A stretch of DNA of 64,000 bases from Atherinomorus stipes. Taxonomy: Eukaryota; Chordata; Actinopteri; Atheriniformes; Atherinidae. Below the pieces are notes generated by a model. That model saw only the letters and a program-made list of their open reading frames with translations. It was not told the origin of the DNA and ran no database searches. The translations under genes and the position numbers were made by a program. Shown piece by piece: positions 11,655 to 21,598 of the stretch. Numbering within the stretch: position 1 is the first letter of the stretch; the number at the start of each line of letters is the position of its first letter. The stretch lies in the NCBI GenBank assembly GCA_023101725.1, contig JALJCO010003472.1, positions 62,001 through 126,000 of the forward strand, in the 5' to 3' direction.

Positions 11655-12060
11655 GCACCTGTTTCAGAGCTAGCTCTAACCGTGCTGAACCTGCACAAAA
11701 TGTGACGGAACTGACGGCTGTCCACTGATTGGTCAAAGGAAATTGTCGTCATACGCATCACACGTTTTATGCCTCGCCTCTTCTAAAAATAATTGGCTCT
11801 GTTTTCGGTGACTACAAGACACAGAGAAAACAACAACAGCAGTAACACCTCAATATCATCCATGCCTACATTGCTGTTTTTACTTTACTGACCACCGCGT
11901 TGATAGCAATCACGTCACGGCAGTCTCAACCACACCTACTCCACCCACTTCCAGGAGTAGACTACTACTTCTACTGTGTGAAAACAGAAACTGTCCTGGT
12001 CGTTTTAGCGTGTGTGCTGTACTGTGCTGTACCGTGCCCTGTGCAGCTGCAATGGAAAAG
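11655..12060. mobile_element. Possible hAT-like MITE remnant
   Basis: The edges GAACCTGCACAAAATG (about 11690) and CTGTGCAGCTGCAATGG (about 12040) resemble termini of fish nonautonomous elements of the 'accgtgccctgtgcaatggaaa' kind. The inverted match between the ends is weak. Low confidence. Confidence 0.3.
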
Positions 12061-12194
12061 GCCCACAAAATTACTCAAAATGGGTTTCACTGACGAGAAA
12101 AAAAATCAAGATTTTCTAATCTTTGGGCAAAACTATATGGTACAGAGAAGAGGACCTCAGTTTTGTTGGTGCGTAGCTGAAAAAAAGTTATCAA

Positions 12195-12600
12195 TAATTG
12201 TAGATCAGATTAGATTAGATTTAAAAGAAACATAAAACTGAATGTCATCTACATAGCTATGGTAGGATACACCTTTAAATGTTCGTAGCAAATGACATAT
12301 TGGGAGCATGTGCAATGCGTGTGCAGCGGGCCCAGAACAGAACCTTGGTGGACACCTGAAGACAAAAGTTCAGAGGGTGATGTACAGTTGCCAGCGTTGA
12401 CTGAAAATGATTTACCAGTAAGACTAGAATCTATTCAGAGTTGCTCCTGATATTTCAAACCATTATCTGAGTCTCCCAATGAAATATTACAATTTACAGT
12501 ATCAAATACAAAACTGAGATCAAGCAACAACAGAACAATCTCCTCCATCACCTCGCATCAAGAGGTCACTGATATTTCTAAGCAGAGTTTTTGAAATGAG
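12195..12600 (-). pseudogene. L2-type LINE reverse transcriptase fragment (palm domain)
   Basis: Translating the minus strand with frame changes gives, in order, LLDLSFVFDTV (RT motif A, normally D.S.AFDT), then SLTGKSFSV, then SSGVHQGSVLGP (motif B, normally GVPQGSVLGP), then a YADD-box equivalent reading VDDIQFYVSFKSN. The order and spacing are those of an L2-clade LINE RT. Stops and shifts interrupt it, for example a stop just before the VDD box. Only about 400 bp of the roughly 3-kb ORF survive, with no endonuclease domain or 3' tail. Confidence 0.8.
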
Positions 12601-13560
12601 AAACTGGTAATTATATTAACATACAATTACATAATCTGAACAACAGTTGAGATGAGTTTTGTGTTGCTGTCTGAACAGAAGGTGTTTCTTTTGACATAAT
12701 GAAGACAAGCGTGAAAAAGATGACTGTCATCAGTTAGCACATTCAGCAAATAAGAAGCAGACAGCTGTTCTGTGAGAACAATCTGAATCACAGGTTTCTT
12801 TGTGGTGTTTTTTTCCCTCTGAGTCACACATTTGCGACTGAGAAAACAATGCCGAGAGCCAAGAGCAAAAGCATTTCTAAAATTGTTTTCTGAAATCTCT
12901 ACTGCAGCTAAAAGATTTGGTATTGATCTGTGTTTGTACACCTCCTGTCCTTGACTCTGGCTTTCGCTCACTGCCAAGTTTTTTTTTTTTTTTTTTTTTG
13001 GCATGAATTATAATCTTTTGAACCTGTTTGCTCCCAAGAACTTAACCTCAACAGAAAATGCAGCTTATGCAAGCTTGGTAGATAGAGAGCCACTGTCCAG
13101 GATTGACAGCTCTGCCACAAAAACTCCAATTTTCATTTTTCTTATACACCTAATTGAATACAAAATGCTGACACAGATTTTATCTGCATCCAAAACAACA
13201 TCAACAGCTAAAATATAATACTCCAATAAATCCAGTGATGGATGAGTCTTTGTATACTGTAAATACAACGTGCCTCTGATTTGTTGTCTACTTTTACTTG
13301 CCACACCAACTTCCTCCTTCAGTTCTTAGTATTTTTCTGCCTTCTTTTTGATGTTTCTATCACCAGTACTGATACATCATTCCAAATACATAAATCGATA
13401 AATAATACATGTTCCTTATCAGACATGTCTGAAATTTGTTTTGCATCACATCAGCAAAAAATCATAAAAATACATTTAAAAAAAAGGTTAGATGAATTGG
13501 TTAGTTTATTGGTTACTTTTCTTTTAAATTAATAGCCAACTCCTCTTGTGTTTATCCCGG
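12600..13560. other. Spacer with T(21) tract
   Basis: A T run at 12979-12999 is the only structure. The minus frame 13004-12627 begins with lysines encoded by this tract and has no domain. Confidence 0.5.
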
Positions 13561-13639
13561 TTTGTCTGCAGCTCGTTCGTTCTTAGCACAATGTAAACAG
13601 CAAATTTCTTCTTCTACGCTTGCATTGTCGGCAGAGTAG

Positions 13640-14007
13640 GCGCTGAATGCCGTGGTTTCCATAGTGTTGTGAACTCGCATGAGCACGCATCGCGGAAGTG
13701 TGATGTTCTACTGTTTATGCTATAAAACTATACTAAATGATGTCGTTATGGACGCTACCCACCCAGGACACTTGGATTACACTGGACGAGCAGTATGGAG
13801 GAATACTGCCAAGTTTTTGTGGAAATTTATGAACCTTTTTGTTTCAGGCATTGGTGAACTCCATTACATGAATGTTGGTGGATAACGAAAATCTCCCGGA
13901 TCTCCAGCTGCATTTGAGATATTAAAGAAGTGCTCCACAGTCTTGCTCAGCATGAGGGTGAGTAGAAAATGAAGGCACATCATTCTGTGGGTGTTCTATC
14001 CCTTTAA
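13640..14007 (-). mobile_element. Dispersed TTAA-type repeat, copy 1
   Basis: Read on minus from 14007: TTAAAGGGATAGAACACCCA, then CTCAAATGCAGCTGGAGATC, CATGTAATGGAGTTC, CACAAAAACTTG, TATTCCTCCATACTGCTCG, GTAATCCAAGTGTCCTG and GTGGGTAGCGTCCATAA. The same words in the same order form copy 2 at 29995-30275 on plus. The terminus is the common fish 'TTAAAGG-ATAGTTCACCC' type. The other end is not identified. Confidence 0.75.
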
Positions 14008-15760
14008 AAACTAAACTTAAACAAAAAGAAGCTGATGATAGTTCAAACTTGTGATTCTTATGCAGGATGTTTGAGTTGCTGAGGAAAAATACTCCTTGGA
14101 CTTCCATGTCTCAACATAAGGGCGTTAAAAGCTGTGAAGCTGTAATCCTCTACTCTTTATCTGTCCTGGTTTTCTTCTGCAGGCTTTGGTGGTGAAGGAG
14201 TCGAGGATCAGCAGAGTGTGAATGCTGACGATGTCTCCTCTTGGTCTGCATTAAGAGTGTAGAAAAACAGCATTGGATGGCACTAGATGCGTCCTCAGTG
14301 TGATTCCCGAGTGGTGTGAAGCAGGAGAGGTGGTGTGAATGATCTGGAATAAGTTGTGTGGTTCCATTCTGTTTGTTTGTGGTTACGGCTTTGAACTGTG
14401 CCGGTCTCCTACGGGTGCTTTTAGATACCACCAGTAATATATTGTTCATGGCACAGGGCCTCAGGCAGACAGAATGATGGATTGAGCCATTCTGTTTTCT
14501 TCTCACAATCCGTCTTCAAAGAAACAAATCGATCTGGAACAGAGAAGTGGGTGGGGAATGGGCAAAAAACACAAAAATAGACTTTCTTTATAGTGTTTTG
14601 ATGTGATGTATTATTTTGTCTGGAGCATTTTAAAATCAAAGTTTACCCTTTGGAGCTGAGAAGAGCAGAGCCTTGTGTATGTATGAAGTTTTAGGAGTGT
14701 GCGTCATGTAGTTTGACGTATGTGAGTATCATGGTGGGTGAGCAGCAGCAGGGAGCGATTAGTTACAAGAGCAATGCTGCATTCAGGGACCGATTACAAA
14801 ACTTAAAATCTATCCCGAAAAAAAAAAAGCCGCCAGATATTTTATGCACTCAACTGTAAAAAAAAAAAAAAAAAAAAATTGAAACAGTCTTAGAGGACAT
14901 TCAATAATTTCTACCTCAATTAACTGTATCAGTATTGATTGATGCCCTTTTGTGAACAAGACAAATAATATTCATCTTTTCTGCATTTTATGGCCTGCAG
15001 GACTTTCTATAAAAAGCTTGAATGGGGACAAATTTAGGGCTGTAATGATATGAAAGAAAAATACTGATCATGTAAATAGGTGATAGTTTACATGATTTGT
15101 ATCGATGAATTTTGTGGAGTCAAGATGGGCAGAGAAAGTGCAGTTTGTTGACAAATGTTTGAGAAAATCATTGACATATTTAAGAGAAAGGTCCCTGAAC
15201 ACAATATTCAAAAGAATTTGCACATTTTTTTTCTCCCAAAAAGCAGAAAAAGAAAATCATTAACCCTAGAACCCGAGCGGCACTGATTCATGTCACAATG
15301 GCAATGCATAAAAATCATTGCTATGTCAAGGAAATATGTCCATAAGCATAATTTACTGTAGAAATAAAAGTATCCTCTTTATTTTTAGTCATAGAAACAG
15401 ATGGGAAAAATCCTGCATAACCTTTAAAACCCCTCATTTGTTTCTGCCAGTGCATAAAGTTTCATGTAGGCCACGGTGCCATGCGCCATTCTGAATGTTA
15501 AAGAGCACATGCAGCTGGAAGGAACATTTTGAGTAGTCATGACAACTGTGTATAAAGCAGTCTGCAAATTGTATATCTGATATTATACAATGATCCAAAA
15601 ACAGCCAGAAGACCTTTAGGGTTTCTGTATTCATGTGCAAAGTTAAATGGCCCTCTGCTTTTATTGTGCACATATTTCAGTTGTTTTCAGAGAAGTTACA
15701 GATGAGTCGCAAAAGGCAGCAAATGAAGCAGTACCACCAGAAATACTGGGTGCTGTCAAG
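14008..15760. other. Spacer with A-rich tracts
   Basis: Poly-A tracts lie near 14818-14828 and 14858-14878. The frames at 14150-14639 and 15434-15673 have no domain. Nothing else supported. Confidence 0.45.
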
Positions 15761-15769
15761 AGGCAAACT

Positions 15770-16080
15770 TGGCAGCCCTCATCCGCTAGGGGCTGGCTCC
15801 AAAAATCCCCAGACTTCCATGTTAAAAAGGCCAGCTTCACAGCAGAAATAAACATGTTTACAGTCTGGTTCAAAACATCATTTTAGGTTTAATAGGTCAA
15901 GTTTACCATTGTGTCAACTGTGAGGGGGTACATTTTTTTTTATAACTCATCCGTTTAGATTTTATTTAATCTTGACAGTATGTAAAATTAGGACTGTGTC
16001 CTTTTGATTGACAAGCAGCAGACCGGGTGCAAGTTTTAGCCAAAGAGACCAATAGTTAGCTCCCTGCTTGCACCCAGGAA
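15770..16080. repeat. Dispersed teleost repeat ('GGCTCCAAAAATCCCC' type)
   Basis: The ordered words CTGGCTCCAAAAATCCCC, CAGACTTCCATGTTAAAA, ATAAACATGTTTACAGTCTG, ACTGTGAGGGGGTACATTTT, TATAACTCATCCGTTTA and GACTGTGTCCTTTTGATTGA are those of a repeat I recognise as common in fish genomes. I cannot assign its class. It may extend to about 16370 (CTTTTTCGCCCAACAGG). Confidence 0.5.
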
Positions 16081-16521
16081 CACCTCAGCCTGTAGTAGAG
16101 CTGCACAACAGCGGTTATTAACTGGTTAACAGCAAATAACTAGGAGACTTACTTTTAGCCGGCCCGTCTTTGTGTGTTCCTGTTCACTCTGGATTAACTC
16201 GGTTAGCATTTAGCTTAGCTGTCAATCCAGTCATTTGCTCCGAGGGCCCTCTCAGTGCCCATTTTAGTATTTTCCAGGAGTGATGACACGTGCAACATGG
16301 TAAGATGGGGACTGTGGGAAACTTTTTCGCCCAACAGGCGAAAAGCTCTCCAGACAAAACAGGACACCCCTTTTTTTTTAGTTTTGGGGTGTAGTGTTGC
16401 ACAGTCTAGGTCGGCGTGAACCAGTAAAGAGAAAAAAAAAAAGAAAAAAAGAAAGCGGCGCGAAAACGACCAGTGTCTACTTCACTGCCTCTTTTCATGA
16501 CCATTTCTGAGAATGTACATT

Positions 16522-17088
16522 AGCTGCGTTTACATGGACCCAAATATACCGATTGCTTTCGGTTTAAAAGCTCTTTAGGAATTAAAATGATCCATGTAAA
16601 CGCCTCTTTCCGAATGGAAAGCGCCGAACCGAATGAATTTTCTTTCGGTTTCACAGGGGTAGAATATTCCTTTCCCCAAACCGAACGGGGTATCATGTAA
16701 ACGCTGAATCAGAAAGTTGTGAGGTTGCCCTCTTACAGCGCATGCTTCAATGAGACGTCAACATGAAACAAGTGACGATTCCTCACTTTGACAGATGGCT
16801 GTGAACAACATAATTCCCTGGACAGCGAGAAAGTTTGTTTTTAACTCAAACTCTGTCTCTACAGCTTTTCCTCTTGGTTGTTTCCAGTAGGAGCTCATGA
16901 GGATCAGCTGCTGCTTCGTTCGTCTTGCAGAAACCACAACGACTGTGGCGATCAGGCTGTTTGTAGACCTCCGTCTTTAGTGTATAACGTGATTTTACAT
17001 CATTCTCGCATGTCAGGCAGGATTATTCTGAATGAATATTGGCGCATGTACACACCAATCAGAATGTTTAGTTCCCATGTAAACAGCT
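16522..17088. mobile_element. hAT-like MITE with GCGTTTACATGG ends
   Basis: The left end AGCTGCGTTTACATGGACCC and the right end (minus) AGCTGTTTACATGGGAACTA are inverted. A motif of the type CATGTAAACGC recurs internally at about 16595 and 16695 as subterminal repeats. The element is about 567 bp and has no transposase, so it would need an autonomous relative. Confidence 0.75.
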
Positions 17089-17109
17089 GGGAATTAGCTG
17101 TTTTTTAAG

Positions 17110-17346
17110 TACAGGACTGTCTCAGAAAATTAGAATTCATGATATTCTAATATTTTGAGACAGGAAATTTGAGTTTTCTTACGCTGTATTCCATAATCAG
17201 CAATATTAAAACAATAAAAGGCTTGCAATATTTCAGTTGATTTGTAATGAATCCAGAATGTATGACATTTTCATGTTTTTTTCAATTGTATTATAGAAAA
17301 TGAAGAACTTTATCACAATATTCAAATTTTCTGAGACAGTCCTGTA
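17110..17346. mobile_element. Complete Tc1/mariner-type MITE, 237 bp
   Basis: The ends TACAGGACTGTCTCAGAAAA and, at 17346 on minus, the same TACAGGACTGTCTCAGAAAA are identical for at least 20 bp. They begin with TA as expected for TA-targeted insertion. The interior contains the family words GAATTCATGATATTCTAATA and GATTTGTAATGAATCCAGAA. The copy is intact at both ends. Confidence 0.92.
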
Positions 17347-17615
17347 TGTGGGCATTGACGTTTGACAACATTTGGAACATACTTAACTGTTTACTTAAGG
17401 GTGCATAAATGAGCCCCGATTCTAAAAGGGTTAAAGTGGAGGAATTTCCTAGGCGGCACTAACTCAACAGAGTTGTTAATCAATGGTAGATATAACGTCA
17501 TGGATGACTGTGGAACAGATTTATACTGTACTTACAAATGCTAGTTAAAACTGTAGAGAGAAGCGGCTGGTTAACTCTGTCCAGCGGGAGTGTCAACTGC
17601 TCTGGGTGCGTTGCA

Positions 17616-18302
17616 TTAAAGGGACTTGAAGCAGGAATTTGAAAAGAGACAAACATGAATGTCCCTTTTTTCATACTAATGGGTGATGAAGCGCTAAATA
17701 CAAAAAATAACGTTTCCACCCTTGTTTCTCTCCATTGCCTTGAACAGGCTGTGTGCTGCAAAATGCGCGCACACGGGTCGGTGTCCGAATTTCCCGCGCC
17801 TGCCCTGCGGACGTGACGTCAAATGACCTACATCCGCAGTTTTGATGCAGGAAAAAGACGGTCACGTTAAATAAAAACACTGTAAGCGATAGTTATGGAT
17901 TATTCTTCCGTCAGAATACGATCTAGATCAACTGAAAGACCACTAAAAATTGTAAGTACGAAGAAAAAGCTTAGTAAACAACATTATAGTTTTCCAGCTC
18001 TGCCATGCGGACGTGACGTCACATGACGCTACATCCGCTGTTTTGATATAGGACGAAGCCGGTCGCGGTAAATTCAAACACTGTAAGCGATTGTTATGGA
18101 TTATTCTGCCGTCAGCAAATGATCCAGATCAACTGAAACACCACTACAAAGTGTAATTATGGAGAGAAAGGTGAGTAAACAGCATCATAGCTTCAGTTTG
18201 TGCACGCTCCCGTGACGGCTTGGCTCGTGGCTGCAGTTACCTGAAGCGCCAATCGCCCCAGTCGCGAGTTTCGTTTCTTAATCTTGCCTCAAGTCCCTTT
18301 AA
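17616..18302. mobile_element. TTAA-ended nonautonomous element with 200-bp tandem dimer
   Basis: Both ends read TTAAAGGGACTTGA inward (left from 17616, right from 18302 on minus), and TTAA is the outermost tetranucleotide. Span 687 bp, no transposase. The interior is a direct tandem dimer starting near 17803 and 18003, with a CpG-rich motif GCGGACGTGACGTCA in each unit. A fragment lies inverted at 5022-5185. The organisation parallels the 8493-9879 element. Confidence 0.8.
17803..18200. repeat. Tandem dimer, 200-bp unit
   Basis: GCGGACGTGACGTC occurs at 17807 and 18007, exactly 200 bp apart. Shared ordered words follow: ACATCCGC.GTTTTGAT, AAACACTGTAAGCGAT, GTTATGGATTATTCT, GATC.AGATCAACTGAAA and TAGTAAACA (TGAGTAAACA in unit two). 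The motif TGACGTCA is a CRE/ATF-like palindrome, present once per unit. Confidence 0.9.
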
Positions 18303-18819
18303 TGAGATCATCACACAGTGGAAACGTAGACTGTGGTAGACTGATCAATATTTCACATCCTGGTTGGAAGAAATAGATGCCTTGAGCCAAAGTCACAAAG
18401 GACCATCTGATTATCAGCAATAAGTCCAAAAGGCAGGCTCTGGTATGAGGCTGCATAAGACACAGTAAAGGTACTAACTAGACTGTGGCATCTGCAGTCC
18501 TCACTTAAAGGATTACTTTAGTTTATTTCAACCTGGAACTTATTTCCAGGAATTTACACGCGCATTTACTCACTGGTAGCATAGCACTCTGACGCCTTCT
18601 GACGCTATATTTAGATAGCTGTAGATCTGCATATATTTATAATGGGAGTGAATTGGGCAAAATGAATGGGCCTCTCTTTGAGACATTATCTGCAGCAAAA
18701 CTCCTTCATTTCACTAATACATTATGACAAATGGAAGAACAAACAAAAGAGTACTATTGTCCTGAGTTCAGATTTAGCTTGTTGTAGTTATTGGGGTATT
18801 GTCCACCCCATAGGAAAAA
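18303..18819. other. Unassigned spacer
   Basis: No repeat or gene recognised. A 62-codon frame at 18666-18854 runs into the palindrome and is not supported as coding. Confidence 0.5.
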
Positions 18820-19345
18820 TGTGCTGCTCATTTGTGGCTCAATCTCTTCTCTGAGATCAGTTTAAGCTTCTCATAATGGCATAATTCTGTGATCATTTGT
18901 TTCTGAATTGATTCTCCTAAGGGTTCCTTTGGAGGAAGAGGTGAGCTAAAAAAGAGAAAAGACATGACTGAGACGAAGGAGGTTAAGTTGAGATAACTAT
19001 TTGAGCCATACGTGAGAAGTGGGATAAACAGGGAGATCTCATAATTGTCTGCCCCTGATCTCAGTTATGTTTTAGTTGAGACGTAATTGATATCAGGGGC
19101 AGACAATTATGACATCTCTTCTGTTTATCCCACTTCTCAAGTATGGTTCAAATAGTTAACCTCCTTTGTCTCAGAGACGTCTTTTCTCTCTTTTTTTAGC
19201 TCACCTCTTCCTCATAAGGGTTCCTTTAGGTCCTAAGGAACCCTTAGGAGAAGTAATTCAAAAACAAATGATCACAGGATGATGCCATTATGAGAAACTC
19301 AAACTGATCTCAAGAGATGAGATTGAGCCACAAATGAGCAGCACA
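18820..19345. repeat. Large near-perfect palindrome (foldback element), 526 bp
   Basis: The left arm begins TGTGCTGCTCATTTGTGGCT (18820) and the right arm ends with its complement at 19345. The arms pair nearly continuously through GAGGAAGAGGTGAGCT, CGAAGGAGGTTAA, GAAGTGGGATAAACAG and ATAATTGTCTGCCCCTGAT down to a loop at about 19061-19088. The right arm carries an extra nested palindrome, GGTTCCTTTAGGTCCTAAGG, near 19221. It codes for nothing visible. It is likely a hairpin MITE. The flanks show no obvious target duplication. Confidence 0.92.
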
Positions 19346-19744
19346 ATGTCTACTGGCTAATAGCAACTTGTTTTTAGTTCATTTGTCTTTAAGTGTCTTG
19401 TGAAATTTTACTTGTATGGGTTATTTTTTTTTTCTTTGTCTTTGTTGTTGTTGTTTTGTTATTATAATCAAAGTGTTGATAGTGTAAGTTACTGAAAATC
19501 AACGGTATGTGATGTCGGACCATCTTTTTTATTTTTAAATTTTATTTGTTCAAGTAGGGGGCAGGCAAATACAAGGATTGTTTTCTTCTTGCTGTTCGTC
19601 TTTTCCAATCATGGAGATGTTAATTTGAAAATGTGGAATGCATTTATGTACAAATTATGTTGTCCACTTTCATGAAAGGAACAAAAAAATAAATAGATAA
19701 ATAAGTACTGGTGAAATCAAGGAGTTTGCTAGAGATAATGCCTT
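19346..19744. other. Spacer with (GTT)n
   Basis: A short GTT tract lies at about 19443-19456. Nothing else recognised. Confidence 0.5.
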
Positions 19745-21598
19745 AGGGTGCAATCACACCAAGATAGTCCAGAGACTCGGTCCAATTGGGCGGGGATTTC
19801 AGGAAAATTTTGCACCTTTCTTTGCTTTGGTTTGCGTTCAAACTGCAATAAACGAAGCGGACCAAACTGCCTGGTTAAACCACCACAGTTCAACTGCTCG
19901 CTGGGGCGCGAAGCCCCTGTTCAACCACTGAACAATGATAAAAAAGAAGGAAGAAGAAGATTACAGTGGAAAATCTTCCTGCTTCTTACTATTAGACTAC
20001 TGTATCTCTGTCTACAGATTTTCCTGTTGTTTTTCGTTGTTGTTTTGACCTTAGCATCTTCAAACTAGCTTTGTTAGCTTCTGTTTGCTTTGTTTTTCCT
20101 CCGACCAAAACGACAATCTACCCCATTTCCTTCTACTTCTTCTTCTTCTGCTTTATTATGATCGACAAACGTCACTTCCATTAGGTGCGCTGGATAGTCC
20201 GATGGTCCGTTTGCAAATGAGCTGAGACCCCTGCTTTCAGGCGGACCATAGTCAGTTCACGATTAAGATGTTTATTGTCAATAGATGTACAAGTACAGGC
20301 ATTGTGAAAAATTGTGTTGGGGTGCTCCGAATACACAATCAATACAGTAAATAAATAACAATAAAACCTGTGTATAAGGTTTAAGAGGTTAAAAGAAAAC
20401 TCAGTTAAAAACTCACACAGCGTACGAGGAGGTGCATTGTTCATTTCGGCCGGTTTAGCAGTCTTACAGCCTGGGGAATTAAACTGTTCTTAAGCCTGGT
20501 TGTGCTGGCTCTGATGCTTTGGTAACGCTTCCCAGAGGGAGCATTACGAAAAGTTGTTTGGGGGTGGGGGGTCCTCTATGATTCTCCTGGACCTGCTCAG
20601 ACAGCGCTGGGCATACAGCTCTCCATGCTGGGAGGCCGACATCAGGATGCGCTCAGCTGGGCACCACTCTCTAGGCCTGCGGTCTTTGTCGGGCAGCTCC
20701 CATACCAGCTGGTGAAGCTGCTGGTCAGCAGGCTCTCAATAGTCCCTCTGTAGAAGTTCCTGATTTTCTGACTCAGGCCAAACTTCTTGAGACGCCTGAG
20801 ACCATATAAGCGTTGTTTTGCCTTTGCAACCACCTCTGTTGTGTGAGCCTCCCATTTAAGCTTGTTGTGGATGTTCCACCCCAGGTACTTAAAAGTCTCC
20901 ACCCTCTCCACCACAGTACCCTTGATGGTAACAGGAGGTTGTGGGTCCCTCCCCTGCCTGTAGTCCACAATGATCTCCTTGGTCTTGGCCATGTTCATCA
21001 GCAGATGGTTCTCCTCGCACCACCGCTCTAGGTTGGTCACTTCCTCCCGGTATGACCGGTGATCAACCCCACCACCACCGTGTCATCAGCAAACTTCACA
21101 ATTTTAGTTGAAGCATGTGTAGCCACACAGTCATGGGTGTAAAGGGAGTACAGGAGTGGACTGAGGACACAGCCCTGGGGCGCTCCTGTACTCAGTGTGA
21201 GTGGGGAGGAGGTGCAGTCGCCCATTTTTACCACCTGGGGGCGGCCCGTCAAGAAGTCCAGAATCCAGTCACACAGGGCTGAGTGCAGGCCCAGGTCCTG
21301 AAGCTTACTGATGAGCCGAGATGGTACAATGGTGTTGAATGCTGAGCTGTAATCTACGAAAAGCATTCTCACATAGGTGTTCTTATCCTCCAGGTGGGAG
21401 AGGGCAGTATGCATGACGTGAGCAATGGCATCCTCTGTGCTTCTGTTGGTACGATAGGCAAACTGCAAGGTCCGCTTCTTTGGTGCGCACCAGAGTGTGG
21501 TTGGTGTTCAGACTGCACCAAATGAAGCAGACTATCTGTGGAATCGGACTACGGGCCATTTAAAAGTGGACCAAACAGCCAGAGTGTGAATGCACCCT
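19745..21598. mobile_element. hAT-like nonautonomous element interrupted by a LINE
   Basis: The left end AGGGTGCAATCACACCAAGA (19745) and the right end, on minus, AGGGTGCATTCACACTCTGG (21598) are inverted termini of the fish 'GGGTGCATTCACACC' type. Subterminal motifs built on CGGACCAAACTG and its complement recur at both ends. Without the LINE at 20258-21473 the element would be about 640 bp. Two frames in the left part (19748-20068 region) are not conserved. Confidence 0.7.
20258..21473 (-). pseudogene. 5'-truncated LINE with reverse transcriptase (CR1/L2/Rex1-like)
   Basis: Frame one (21468-21037 minus, 143 residues) runs [16 protein letters not shown], then [13 protein letters not shown] (motif A), [15 protein letters not shown] (motif B) and [14 protein letters not shown] (FADD catalytic box). 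Frame two (21040-20642) continues [16 protein letters not shown] (the ORF shows it as MTNLERWC), KTKEIIVDYR, FKYLGWNIHNKLKW and LYGLRRLKKFGL, the downstream RT and thumb region. The break near 21040 is a frameshift. The 5' end, with the endonuclease, is missing, as expected for target-primed integration. The 3' region (20640-20258) ends with ACAATAAACATCTTAATCG on minus. It is the best preserved LINE in the window and sits inside the hAT-like element. Confidence 0.9.

Noticed and set aside
12627..13004. 125-codon minus frame starting MPKKKKKK
   Set aside because: The lysines come from the T(21) tract and the rest matches no family; it adjoins an L2 relic but continues none of its motifs.
17803..18030. 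CRE-like TGACGTCA sites as a functional promoter
   Set aside because: The motif is carried by the repeat unit of a MITE and is present once per unit. There is no transcript or TATA evidence in the sequence, so function is unsupported.
20813..21031. 72-codon plus-strand frame
   Set aside because: Antisense shadow of the LINE reverse transcriptase on minus.
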